Part shown: positions 1 to 7,935 of the stretch, piece by piece
How the letters are laid out: each line of letters starts with the position of its first letter
How positions within the stretch are numbered: the stretch's first letter is position 1
Assembly: GCF_000378205.1 (NCBI RefSeq)
Contig: NZ_KB899415.1
Location: 1-64,000 of the forward strand
Direction: 5' to 3'
Origin: Sediminispirochaeta bajacaliforniensis DSM 16054
Lineage (GTDB): Bacteria > Spirochaetota > Spirochaetia > DSM-16054 > Sediminispirochaetaceae
Length of the DNA: 64,000 bases
The notes under the pieces: model-generated
Database searches by the model: none
What the model saw: only the letters and a program-made list of their open reading frames with translations
Told to the model about the DNA's origin: nothing
Position numbers and translations under genes: made by a program

Positions 1-4
1 AAGG

Positions 5-127
5 CCGAGCGTCAGGGATGCGGAGAACGGCCTGAAGGCCGGTCCGAGCACAGAGTGCGAGGACGGGAGCGAAGCGGACTTCGGAGCAATCCCGACCCGA
101 GCGAGAAGCGAGGGGGACGCCCAGATG
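5..127 (+). repeat. Structured dispersed repeat, copy 1 (RNA-like fold)
   Basis: The sequence folds as one multibranched unit. Closing stem GCGTC (9-13) pairs with GACGC (116-120). A second stem GGGAT (15-19) pairs with ATCCC (89-93). Inside it lie three hairpins: CGGCC/GGCCG with a 4-nt loop (28-41); GTCC-GA-GCAC/GTGC-GA-GGAC (42-64), which has a tandem GA internal loop; and CGAAG/CTTCG with loop CGGA (70-83). A further hairpin CCC-GA-GC/GC-GA-GGG (96-114) repeats the tandem GA design. A second full copy at 17370-17490 keeps every stem, and its 42-64 hairpin pairs through different bases. No protein reading of it looks real. Strand is given by the orientation in which the GA loops and the terminal ATGA read. 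An omega-RNA/HEARO-like RNA is possible but unproven. Confidence 0.7.
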
Positions 128-250
128 AAAAAAACGAAGGGGAGGCAGATGAAGAGCCGGGGAAATGAGGGCTGATAAAGAATTTAGAGAATCTAATACT
201 ATACTGGTGCTATACTTTGTTCATATGTGTATAAGGAAGGAGATAAAGAG

Positions 251-838
251 ATGGTAAAAAGAAATATTGTGCATGTGCTTTTATTGGGAGTGGTTTCTGT
301 GGTTCTTGTTTTATCGTGTGCAACCACAGCACCGATGAGTGAGAGGAACGAAAAGTTTCAGGAAGAATCAGGAATATCAATTGGCTTTGCCCTTCGGGGG
401 CTGTATTCCCTTGGCGATGGGACCATGAAGCAGTTGTATGAAGATATTCTTGATGGACGGATCGACTTCATCTATGCAGCTGATGCAGACTATGTTGTGG
501 AAATAGATATGAACCAAAATCCTGATATGTTAAGGAACGTATCGATTGGCCCTATCCCTGCTGAATTAACAGATGCAGATAAAGCAGTCTATTTTACTGC
601 AACCTTGGGGATGGTATCAAAGCTCAAGGATTATTCCGGTGTTGATGTAGACAAAGAGGATGTTGCAAAAGTATTTTTTGAGATAGTAAAAGCCTATATA
701 GACAGCGGTTATGCATTGACACTAAACGAACAGGTGGTGGTAATCGATGAAGGATTGAAGGCCCTTGAATCTGGAACGATTGGGGAATTTGCCTTGAGAC
801 ATATGGAAATTGCTACCAACAGCATAGTGCTGAAATAA
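251..838 (+). CDS. Putative lipoprotein, unknown function (195 aa)
   Basis: I do not recognise the family. The start at 251 is chosen because AGGAAGGAG (234-242) sits 8 nt upstream; an ATG at 227 lies before this ribosome site. The first ~23 residues are a lipoprotein signal (positive start, hydrophobic core, lipobox V-L-S-C), so the protein is probably anchored in the envelope. The rest is soluble, moderately acidic and without obvious repeats. The next gene also encodes a lipoprotein of unknown role in the same orientation about 60 bp downstream, so the two may be co-transcribed. TATACT boxes at 200-205 and 211-216 could serve as -10 elements but lack clear -35 partners. Confidence 0.75.
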   Translation: MVKRNIVHVLLLGVVSVVLVLSCATTAPMSERNEKFQEESGISIGFALRGLYSLGDGTMKQLYEDILDGRIDFIYAADADYVVEIDMNQNPDMLRNVSIGPIPAELTDADKAVYFTATLGMVSKLKDYSGVDVDKEDVAKVFFEIVKAYIDSGYALTLNEQVVVIDEGLKALESGTIGEFALRHMEIATNSIVLK

Positions 839-899
839 AGCTACGTTCGGTCGGACAGGTATAGCACGAGATCTGTGAATGAAAAGGAAGGAGTTTTCC

Positions 900-1751
900 A
901 TGAGAAAGGTAGTACAGATTTTTTTGGGTCTATCGGTGGTCTTATTATTGGTGAATTGTACTAGTACGCCTGACTATCCTAAAGTGATTGACAGGGGAGA
1001 GTACAACCCCGATAGAGTATCTTCTGCAGAGCTTGCGCGTTTATATATTCATAATTACATAGCCGTTCTTAAAATTGATGATGCCGATGTCGATTGGAAT
1101 GCAACAGAGGAAGATTTTGCCCGCCAAGTTGTTAGGATTCCATCCGGCATACATGTATTAACTGTTAAATATGATACGGGGAAAGTATTTACTATGTTTC
1201 CTATGAAGGCGATCGGAAAATTTGATGCTGGTAAAGATTATATGCTTGAAGGAATGCAGGAAGGGGGTAAGGTCAGAATTAAGATCTATGATATGAATGA
1301 AGGTATGGAGGCTTCTTTAAACCTTGAGAAATTGCAGGGGAATGATGAGAGTACCATAAGTCAATACATAAAATATGTCCTGAACCCTACGATGGAAGAA
1401 AATAATCATTCTGTTAAATTGGAAAATGAAGAGTTTTTAGTGCTGTTTAAGCCTGATATGATATATGAAGTGACGAATAAGCATACTGGTGAAACGAAAA
1501 TCGGCAGACGTGGGTTTGAGATGGATTTTACCATGACAAATGCCAAAACGTATTTACTTGAGGTAGATCCTGCGACCATGACGCGCGATGAATTCCTGGA
1601 AACCAGCGATTATAAAAACAGGTCCAAGATAGTGATGATACCGATTGCATGCGATGGGCAAAGTGTAACGTACACATTCGTAAAACCAGAAGAACAAGCT
1701 GGAGAAGAGATTAGCTTTTCAATCTCCGAATTGGCTGATGCTTCGTCTTGA
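900..1751 (+). CDS. Putative lipoprotein, unknown function (283 aa)
   Basis: The start at 900 is preferred over an in-frame ATG at 879 because AAGGAAGGAG lies between them at about 883-892. The N-terminus has a short basic stretch, a hydrophobic core and the lipobox L-V-N-C, so lipidation and envelope anchoring are likely. The mature part is 260-odd residues, acidic, with no domain I can name. A stretch around residues 70-90 (D-x-G-K-V-F-T-M-F-P) looks like beta strands. It follows another lipoprotein gene with a ~60-bp gap, suggesting a small operon of surface proteins at the edge of the accessory region. Confidence 0.75.
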   Translation: MRKVVQIFLGLSVVLLLVNCTSTPDYPKVIDRGEYNPDRVSSAELARLYIHNYIAVLKIDDADVDWNATEEDFARQVVRIPSGIHVLTVKYDTGKVFTMFPMKAIGKFDAGKDYMLEGMQEGGKVRIKIYDMNEGMEASLNLEKLQGNDESTISQYIKYVLNPTMEENNHSVKLENEEFLVLFKPDMIYEVTNKHTGETKIGRRGFEMDFTMTNAKTYLLEVDPATMTRDEFLETSDYKNRSKIVMIPIACDGQSVTYTFVKPEEQAGEEISFSISELADASS

Positions 1752-1814
1752 ATGGCCGAGTCGTTTTGAGAAAAGCTTAAAAAGTGGGTTACAAAACATC
1801 AGGAAAGTCGCGAA

Positions 1815-1937
1815 ATGGTTAAGCAGAAACTCAAGCTGTTCATTGCTGACTTGAATGCTCTTAAATTGAAGAATCGCATGGTCGATGAGGATAGCGTCTT
1901 ATTGATATCCATCGGAATCCATGGCGAGGTGTATTGA
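1815..1937 (+). pseudogene. Short open frame, possible remnant of a coding C-terminus
   Basis: A 40-codon frame from ATG 1815, open upstream to a stop at 1767, encodes a basic, amphipathic, helix-like stretch (rich in K, L and E) ending in G-E-V-Y. There is no ribosome binding site. Nothing allows a family assignment. It is listed because 1752-2255 otherwise holds only this, the truncated repeat at 2040-2090 and a second short open frame (1992-2219) that reads through that repeat. The simplest view is debris of lost genes. Confidence 0.25.
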
Positions 1938-2039
1938 TTTGAAAAGCATCGGTCTTATCTTATTTATCTCTGTCTTGTCATTTTACGCTGAATGTGTACC
2001 CAGCCAGAGGCCGGGGATCTCGATATAGATGAATTTCAG

Positions 2040-2090
2040 GACTTCGGAGCAATCCCGAGTGCGAGCGGGAAGCGAGGGGGACGTCCAGAT
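2040..2090 (+). repeat. Structured dispersed repeat, 5'-truncated copy 3
   Basis: This matches the last ~52 nt of the full repeats at 5-127 and 17370-17490: the second half of the CGAAG/CTTCG hairpin, AATCCC, the GAGC..GCGAGGGG hairpin region and the terminal GACGYCCAGATGA. The 5' two thirds, including one side of both long stems, are missing, so this copy cannot form the full fold. It sits upstream of an araC-family gene within non-coding debris. Confidence 0.65.
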
Positions 2091-2255
2091 GAGACGGGAA
2101 GAGGCACACTGAATGTAGCGAAGGTGATGGGAACAGATGTGAGTATAGGAACCCTTTCAAAAGGGTTGAGAGGGCTTGATGTGTTGTACCAGAACCACCG
2201 GATAAAGAACTGGCCATAGAATAAGAAAGCGGCAGAAATAAAAGGGAAGAAAGAA

Positions 2256-3071
2256 ATGATTCAAGAAAAATTTCGTTTTATTAAACCATGCAGCGCACTC
2301 GAAAAGTATATTCGCTATCACTGGATTTTGCATAGTAACGCCAAGATATCCCAACTTACGTTTCCAATTGGCTGTATGCAGCTCGTTTTTCACAAAGGAA
2401 CACCTCTTTACGTTTCTACATCCGGAAGCTTGCAGAGCTATGCAACCGTCAGCGGACAAACTAATTATCCGTCGTATTTAAAATCTTCAGGTAATTTAAA
2501 AATGTTTGTTACGGTGTTCGAACCGTATGCAGCAGGTTGCATTTTAAAACTGCCGTGTAATCTTTTATATGGTTGTGAGGTTGCTGTGAAAGATTTAGAT
2601 GACAGGAGTTTGAATGGACTTGCAGAACGAATCATTGAAACAGAAAATGATGACATTTGTATCAAGTTGATTGAGCTATGGCTTTTGCAGCGTATTTCTG
2701 AATCGTTTGATGACTTAAATACGAATAGGGTTCGTAGTGTTGTTCGGGAAATGAATCAAAATCCGTTCGTAAGCCTTCAAAAACTGTCGGAAGTAACAAA
2801 TCTGTCACGAAAACAATTTAATCGTATTTTTACCGATATGCTCGGCATGAATCCGAAGGAGTTTTACCGTATTGTTCGTTTCCAACGTGCACTTAGTATG
2901 ATGCAGAAAAAAACGAACACTGTGGATCATTTTTCTGACATAGCGTGCGCCTGTGGCTTCTCTGACCAGTCGCACATGATAAGAGAAATTAAAACATTTT
3001 CCGGGCTGACACCGCTGCAACTTGTCAAAGAAGGCTTTTTATATTCAGATTATTTTTCACAGCCTATATAG
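2256..3071 (+). CDS. AraC/XylS-family transcriptional regulator (271 aa)
   Basis: The last ~100 residues form the two helix-turn-helix motifs of AraC proteins: a first helix region with S-L-Q-K-L-S-E-V-T-N-L-S-R-K-Q-F-N-R-I-F, and a second ending in the family signature (D-I-A-C-A-C-G-F-S-D-Q-S-H-M-I-R-E, then F-S-G-L-T-P-L-Q). The N-terminal ~150 residues resemble the sensing half of regulators of the DUF6597 group and should bind an unknown ligand. A purine-rich site (AAGGGAAGAAAG) precedes the ATG. A broken MefA-like exporter starts 52 bp downstream in the same orientation and is the likely former target. Base composition is lower in G+C than the core genes, which suggests acquisition. Confidence 0.85.
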   Translation: MIQEKFRFIKPCSALEKYIRYHWILHSNAKISQLTFPIGCMQLVFHKGTPLYVSTSGSLQSYATVSGQTNYPSYLKSSGNLKMFVTVFEPYAAGCILKLPCNLLYGCEVAVKDLDDRSLNGLAERIIETENDDICIKLIELWLLQRISESFDDLNTNRVRSVVREMNQNPFVSLQKLSEVTNLSRKQFNRIFTDMLGMNPKEFYRIVRFQRALSMMQKKTNTVDHFSDIACACGFSDQSHMIREIKTFSGLTPLQLVKEGFLYSDYFSQPI

Positions 3072-3123
3072 AATGTCTTTTTTCTTCTATAAGCGGACAT
3101 TTTTCACATGTAGAATTGCTATT

Positions 3124-4356
3124 ATGAAAACTTGGGAAAATAATACAATTCTTTTTTTGGCGGGCCAGGCTGTGACATTGTTCGGGTCGACGGTTGTACA
3201 GATGGCAATAATCTGGTTTGTGACGAAGCAAACTTCGCTCGGAAAGTGGGTAGCCATATTTACAATCTGTTCGTATCTGCCTCAGTTTTTGATTTCATTT
3301 GTAGGCGGTGTATGGGCTGACCGATATGATCGTAAACGCGTCATCATTGGTGCGGATGCCGTTATTGCACTTGTTACGTTAGGCATGTTTTTGCTTATGC
3401 CGTATATTGCTGATGACGTACATCAGAATATGTTGCTATACGCCCTGCTTGTTATGTCTGTAGTGCGTTCTTTTGGCGCCGGTGTCCAAACCCCGGCTAT
3501 AAATGCAGTGTTGCCATCGATAGTGCCAGCAACCGAACTCATGCGATTCAACGGAATAAACGCAACTTTTCAGGCAGTTATGCAATTTGCATCCCCAGCA
3601 GCTGCAGGCGTGCTACTTTCATATAGCTCCATCCGGTATGCACTGCTGGTGGATGTTGTAACCGCCGCGATAGGCGTCAGCATGTGTCTATTCGTGGCAA
3701 TTCCACAGATTACCTCGGAAGGAAAAGGGGATGCTGTACCGGAAACAAATGCTTCTGACACAAAGCAAACCTTTTTACCGACATGAAATACGGATTGCGC
3801 TATGTTGCATCGTCCCCTTTGATAGCGCGTGTTCTGATTGTATACGGGCTTTTTATTTTTCTAAGTACTCCTGCGGGATTTCTTGCGCAGCTGTATGTGA
3901 ACCGTACATACGGTACGGCATATTGGTATATGACAGCGGTTGAGCTTGTCGGCTTTTTCGGTATGACCGGCGGTGGAATCTTGATGAGTACATGGGGGGG
4001 ATTCAAAAACAGACAGAAGACGTTTGCAGCAGGACTTGCTTTATTCGGTGTGCTTGCCGTCGGGATGGGGGGGGGCATCGAATTTTATTTTGTATCTTGG
4101 ATGTATGCTTTTATACGGAATTGCTCTTACCATGACTCAGACAGCTGCCACAACGCTGATTCAGGAAAATACAGAGACCTCGATGCAGGGGCGGGTGTTC
4201 GGATTACTCAGTTCCGCATACGCGCTTTTTCTTCCTATGGGAATGGCAGCTTTTGGTCCTTTGGCAGATGCAATGTCTATGAAAATAATAATGATAGCAT
4301 CTGGATCGATCCTCGTTTTACTCGGCGGAACAGTATATATCGCTAAGGCAGATTAA
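3124..4356 (+). pseudogene. MefA-like MFS drug exporter, two frameshifts
   Basis: Three overlapping frames together encode one major facilitator of the macrolide-efflux (MefA/MFS_3) type. Residues 1-220 run from ATG 3124, with the A-G-Q-A-V start and D-R-x-D-R-K loop 2-3 motif. The middle part lies in the frame through 3783. The last part lies in the frame from about 4065 to 4356, with T-M-T-Q-T and M-Q-G-R-V-F-G. The first shift falls at T5 (3772-3776) and the second at a G9 tract (4067-4075); one base more or less at each restores a ~410-residue, 12-segment transporter. As read it is disrupted. Sequencing error or slippage at homopolymers cannot be excluded. The upstream araC gene is the probable regulator, and an attC site follows 80 bp downstream. 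Confidence 0.75.
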
Positions 4357-4436
4357 ATTGTGTTACTGTATTTCATGTTTTCTGGTAAGTTTAAACATAG
4401 TAGAAGGCGCTTCTCAAAATAAAGAACGGGAAGACA

Positions 4437-4557
4437 GCTAACAACTGCTTCAACCTGATATTTGCTTTGTCACATTTTGTGCTGTCGCTACGCTCCTGAC
4501 GCACAAATTGCGTCAAGCCCTACGGGCACGAAAATACAGGTTAAGCAAATGTTATAC
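4437..4557 (+). other. Integron attC recombination site (orphan)
   Basis: The two ends are imperfect inverted repeats built like an attC site. On the left, TAAC (R'' core, 4439-4442) precedes TGCTTCAACCTG (L''). On the right, CAGGTTAAGCA (L') precedes GTTATAC (R' core, 4551-4557). The left arm holds one extra base (C) relative to the right arm, as attC L'' arms do; this gives the extrahelical base that marks the recombined strand. The ~75-nt centre contains further short inverted repeats (TGTGC/GCACA) and a GTCGCTACGCTCC segment of the kind often seen in attC sites. The length of 121 nt is at the long end for attC. No integrase or second attC was seen in the window. Confidence 0.65.
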
Positions 4558-4604
4558 GGATTTCACGAGGTTTATAATGATATAACGAACTGGCAAATGA
4601 GCTA

Positions 4605-4733
4605 ATGCGGATTGAGCAACACTATAGCAAACGGTCTGAATTTACTACTTTGACACGGGATATCTCACTTCTAAGCCAATCTCATGCGGAGAAAGCAATG
4701 CTTAGCTTCGCTAACCAACAACATAATATATGA
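4605..4733 (+). CDS. Small open frame after attC (42 aa), doubtful
   Basis: A 42-codon frame encodes a hydrophilic, helical-looking peptide (M-R-I-E-Q-H-Y-S-K-R... ending H-N-I). There is no convincing ribosome binding site. Its position directly downstream of the attC core is where a cassette gene would begin, so it could be a cassette fragment. I do not recognise the family. Between it and 5103 I see only two inverted repeats and no gene. Confidence 0.25.
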   Translation: MRIEQHYSKRSEFTTLTRDISLLSQSHAEKAMLSFANQQHNI

Positions 4734-4790
4734 AGTATTTAACCTGATGCCTGTTTCTTTTGCATAGCACAGCCCTGCCTTTGAAGCTCT

Positions 4791-4813
4791 TTGATCACTC
4801 GACTTGTGATCAA
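4791..4813. repeat. Perfect inverted repeat TTGATCAC/GTGATCAA
   Basis: Two 8-bp arms separated by 7 nt. There is no T-run on either side, so it is not a clear terminator; an operator or a remnant of a larger element is equally possible. Confidence 0.4.
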
Positions 4814-4860
4814 TTTCGAGGCAGTAGCCCCCTTCTCTAATTTGTCAAAGACCCCTGATT

Positions 4861-4891
4861 TGAGGTTCCGCCCGGTGGGTCAGGAACCTCA
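4861..4891. repeat. Perfect 9-bp inverted repeat with 13-nt loop
   Basis: TGAGGTTCC (4861-4869) pairs with GGAACCTCA (4883-4891). It lies in the ~370-bp gene-free stretch between the small frame after attC and the InlB-repeat lipoprotein. No T-run follows. Function unknown. Confidence 0.4.
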
Positions 4892-5103
4892 CTCACCCCT
4901 CGTAAATGATTTTCTTCCGTATCCTCTTTGCAGTTCCCAGCTTGAAAACTCGGACACAGGAATTTCTCAAAAAAACTGCCAGATTTATAAATCTGTGAGA
5001 GTTTCCGTAAAAAATCGTCTACAGTTGCTTCTGATTGCAGAAAAATATTCCTTCCGCCTGTCACGGATACCCGGGAGACAAATCGAGTTACAGGAGAACA
5101 GAG

Positions 5104-5394
5104 ATGATAAGAAAAAGTGTCATAGTCGCGACGGCGGCCGTTCTGGCCTTGCTTATTTTTGCAGGCTGTTCCAACGGGACAACAGATCATGTGAGGCCGG
5201 CAGAGACCTACACCGTCACCTACAACGCCAACGGCGCAAACTCGGGGACGGTTCCCACGGACGGCAGTGCGTACCTTGCTGGCGACGAGGTGACGGTCCT
5301 GGGCAACACCGGAAGGCTTGCCCTTGATGATGAAAAAGTCAAAATAAAAGTGCAGACCCCAAACTTGGCTACTGTATTTCCTTTTGGGGTATAA
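5104..5394 (+). pseudogene. Truncated lipoprotein with InlB B-repeat start
   Basis: ATG 5104 follows CAGGAG at 5091-5096. The product starts with a lipoprotein signal and lipobox (I-F-A-G-C), then enters a Listeria-Bacteroides (InlB B) repeat: Y-T-V-T-Y-N-A-N-G-A, then G-T-V-P-T-D and G-D-E-V-T-V-L-G-N-T-G. Intact repeats continue for ~70 residues and usually occur in tandem. Here the frame runs into unrelated sequence after about residue 75 and stops at 96 residues. The gene therefore looks like the 5' end of a much longer surface protein cut by recombination. About 75 bp separate it from the convergent MATE gene. Confidence 0.6.
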
Positions 5395-5468
5395 TTTTCC
5401 TGTTGCCGCAACAACTATTTTTTTATTTCCGTTGGACGGCTTATGGGTATGGTCATATGGAATTTGTT

Positions 5469-7328
5469 TCACCTCATTTGCTTTTCAAAACGGAAGAAAT
5501 AATCTCCGCCTACCATGTCTTCGGGTGTGTTGGGATCTTTGTGCTGCGGATTGAAGAATTCCACTATATGAAAGCCACAGCGATTCACATAAAAATGAAC
5601 ATTTCGCTTTTCAAAATATGGGGTAACAGTTTCCCAAACCTTTGTGTCAGGGTGCAGCTTTTCAAGCTCCTTCCAAATAGCCTGTCCCACACCACGACTC
5701 TGCGTTCCATATTTTACATAGAGAAAATCAAGATGATTGTGTTGTGTTTCTTCGTCAATTATAACGATGGCCCCACCGACCATTTCACCATCTACCATCG
5801 CTTTGAAAGCGATTGCCCCTTTGCTATTTAATGAATGGTCGATATCCTCTTTGGGAAGTATCTCTGCATCAAAATCAGAAAACTCCGCTGCTGCTCCTTT
5901 TTGGAAAGCCTCTTGCATATCCTTTTTGTAATTTGCCAAATCTTCTTGACTTACAGGTAATAACGTTAAATTCATGTACGACGCTCCTTTTGCAGAATAA
6001 TGATACTTTTTCCGCTTTACGATAAGGAATATTGCTGTAAAAACAACCGCCATCACTTCAGCCACAACAATGGAAAGCCAAATACCATCAATTCCCCAAA
6101 TCATCGGGAGAATCAAAACGGCGCTGACCTCAAACACCAATGTACGCAAAAAGGAAATCAAAGCGGAGGTTAGTCCATCATTCAGTGCAGTAAAGAAGCC
6201 TGAACCGAAAATGGCAAAACCCATAAAGGGAAATGCAATGGCGAAAATACGGAACCCGGAAACAGTCAGATCTGCCAGTTCCTTGTCGTAGCCCACGAAT
6301 ATTTGTGCCAACGGAACAGCCAGCAGCTGTGCGGCAGTTACCATAACGATGCCGCTAATGCCAAGTAAATGAAGGCTCTTTTTTAAAAGGCCCTTTAGCT
6401 CGTTGTGATTTTTTGCACCGTCGTGATAAGCGATGATGGGGGCTACTCCAATAGAGTACCCTATGAAGGTAGCCGCGAAAATCATGCTGACATACATCAT
6501 GACACCGTAGGCTGCCACGCCGTTTTCTCCGGCGAATTTCAGAAGCTGTATGTTATAGAGCATTCCCACGATACTCATGGAAACGTTACTCATAAATTCG
6601 GAAGATCCGTTGGTACAAGCCTTAAAAATAGCCTTGCCGTCAAAGCTGGTTTTGCCAAGGCGAAGAATACTGTTGTTTTTTTGAGAAAAATAGATAAGAG
6701 GAATAACACCGCCTATAAGCTGGCTGAATGCTGTGGCAATAGCTGCACCTGCCAGCTTATATTCCGGCGGCAGGAGAATCACCAAAACCGCATCCAAAAC
6801 CATATTGGTGACACCGGCTGCACCCGTCACCAAAAGACCGAGATGAGGCTTTTCCGCTGCTACAAAAAAGCTCTGAAACAGAAGCTGTAACACAAGAAAC
6901 GGTAACGTCATAAGAATAATTCGTCCGTAAACAATGCAATGCCCAAGAAGCTCGCCTTTTGCGCCAAGCAGTGTGGCAATCGAACGAATAAATACAAATC
7001 CTAATGTAGCGAATAAGACACTAAGAATAAAAGCCACATACACAAACAGAGAAAAATATCTGTTTGCCCTCTCCTTGTCACCAGCACCAAAGGTGTTGGC
7101 AACAATGGCGGTTCCTCCGGTACCAAACATGAAGCCAACGGTTGCCACGATCATCAAAAAGGGCATGATCAGATTGACTGCAGAAAATGCAGTTGTGCCT
7201 GTATAGTTAGCAACAAAGAAACCGTCCACCACGCTGTAAATAGATGTAAAGATCATCATAGCAATGGACGGAAGTGAAAATCTTATCAGTTTGCCATAGG
7301 TAAAACGATCTGAAAGTTGTATCTTCAT
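5469..7328 (-). CDS. MATE-family exporter fused to GNAT acetyltransferase (619 aa)
   Basis: Residues 1-~450 form a complete 12-segment MATE/NorM-type transporter: the S-L-P-S-I-A-M-M start, D-G-F-F-V-A in helix 2, G-T-G-G-T-A and two related halves. Such proteins expel cationic drugs using Na+ or H+ gradients. After the last helix and a short basic link, residues ~455-610 form a GCN5-related N-acetyltransferase domain with the acetyl-CoA loop Q-S-R-G-V-G-Q-A and a terminal Y-x-N-R-C-G-F beta-bulge region. The fusion is continuous with no internal start. A marR gene ends 11 bp upstream, so the two form an operon. Joining export and acetylation in one polypeptide suggests detoxification of one substrate, but that is inference. 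The neighbourhood and base composition point to horizontal acquisition. Confidence 0.85.
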   Translation of the reverse strand: MKIQLSDRFTYGKLIRFSLPSIAMMIFTSIYSVVDGFFVANYTGTTAFSAVNLIMPFLMIVATVGFMFGTGGTAIVANTFGAGDKERANRYFSLFVYVAFILSVLFATLGFVFIRSIATLLGAKGELLGHCIVYGRIILMTLPFLVLQLLFQSFFVAAEKPHLGLLVTGAAGVTNMVLDAVLVILLPPEYKLAGAAIATAFSQLIGGVIPLIYFSQKNNSILRLGKTSFDGKAIFKACTNGSSEFMSNVSMSIVGMLYNIQLLKFAGENGVAAYGVMMYVSMIFAATFIGYSIGVAPIIAYHDGAKNHNELKGLLKKSLHLLGISGIVMVTAAQLLAVPLAQIFVGYDKELADLTVSGFRIFAIAFPFMGFAIFGSGFFTALNDGLTSALISFLRTLVFEVSAVLILPMIWGIDGIWLSIVVAEVMAVVFTAIFLIVKRKKYHYSAKGASYMNLTLLPVSQEDLANYKKDMQEAFQKGAAAEFSDFDAEILPKEDIDHSLNSKGAIAFKAMVDGEMVGGAIVIIDEETQHNHLDFLYVKYGTQSRGVGQAIWKELEKLHPDTKVWETVTPYFEKRNVHFYVNRCGFHIVEFFNPQHKDPNTPEDMVGGDYFFRFEKQMR

Positions 7329-7339
7329 GATGTTATTTC

Positions 7340-7777
7340 TTATAAAGCATCTATTTGCTTACGAAAACAATCCGCATATTTTTCCATCAGATGGATATAG
7401 GTGTTGATTTCTTCTGTTGACCAGGATTTGAAAGCCTGTATTTCCGCTTCGTAGAGCGTCGCCACAGTCTTATTCACATAGTCCTTACCTTTTTCTGTTA
7501 GGACAATTTTTTTTGCTCTGCCTGTGTACGGCTTCAGATATAGAATGCCATCAGTTTCTAAACCTCGGACAGCCGAGTTGACTGTTTGCTTGCTGATTCC
7601 CGATTTTTTATAAATATCGCTGAGTAAGCAGTTTTCTCCTGTGTCGTAGATCGTATACAAAACAATAGAAACGCTATCTGTAATGCCCAGCTTCAAGGAC
7701 GCCTGATGATAAAGCGCTTCCATTTCTGAAGTCAGATAATTTATTTGATGAATTTCGTTAAATCTCTGTATACCCAT
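7340..7777 (-). CDS. MarR-family transcriptional regulator (145 aa)
   Basis: A winged-helix repressor of standard MarR length. The recognition region is K-K-S-G-I-S-K-Q-T-V-N-S-A-V-R-G-L, followed by a wing ending G-R-A-K-K-I-V-L-T-E-K-G, which is the MarR signature. It is first in an operon with the MATE-acetyltransferase gene. Two related palindromic sites lie just upstream (7791-7806 and 7817-7831), so autorepression released by a ligand, probably the exported compound, is likely. ATG at 7777 is the first start after these sites. Confidence 0.88.
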   Translation of the reverse strand: MGIQRFNEIHQINYLTSEMEALYHQASLKLGITDSVSIVLYTIYDTGENCLLSDIYKKSGISKQTVNSAVRGLETDGILYLKPYTGRAKKIVLTEKGKDYVNKTVATLYEAEIQAFKSWSTEEINTYIHLMEKYADCFRKQIDAL

Positions 7778-7790
7778 TACTACACCTAAA

Positions 7791-7831
7791 AGTACGATTT
7801 CGTACTAAATAAATATAGTACGAAATCATAC
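7791..7831. promoter_or_regulatory. Twin palindromic operator of the marR-MATE operon
   Basis: AGTACGATTTCGTACT (7791-7806) is a palindrome with 7-bp arms. AGTACGAAATCATAC (7817-7831) is a second, slightly degenerate version with centre-to-centre spacing of about 26 bp. Both lie within 55 bp upstream of the marR start. MarR repressors commonly bind paired palindromes here; which protein binds is inferred from position. Confidence 0.6.
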
Positions 7832-7935
7832 ATGTGTCAATGTGGTTCATAAAATATTTATAAAGAGACCAATAAGAACTATCATTTCTGAATCAAAAAG
7901 GCCTGCATATTTATGGCTTCAAAGTGTCCTGAATC

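Noticed and set aside
1992-2219. 75-codon frame through the truncated repeat
   Set aside because: It reads through RNA-like repeat sequence and has no start signal; treated as non-coding debris.
3072-3123. AATGTC/GACATT inverted repeat between araC and the exporter as a terminator
   Set aside because: The stem is only 6 bp with an ~18-nt loop; too weak to call despite following T residues.
4791-5327. Open frames on both strands across 4791-5470
   Set aside because: No ribosome sites, no family resemblance, and they overlap the InlB-repeat lipoprotein, which has a clear signal peptide and start.
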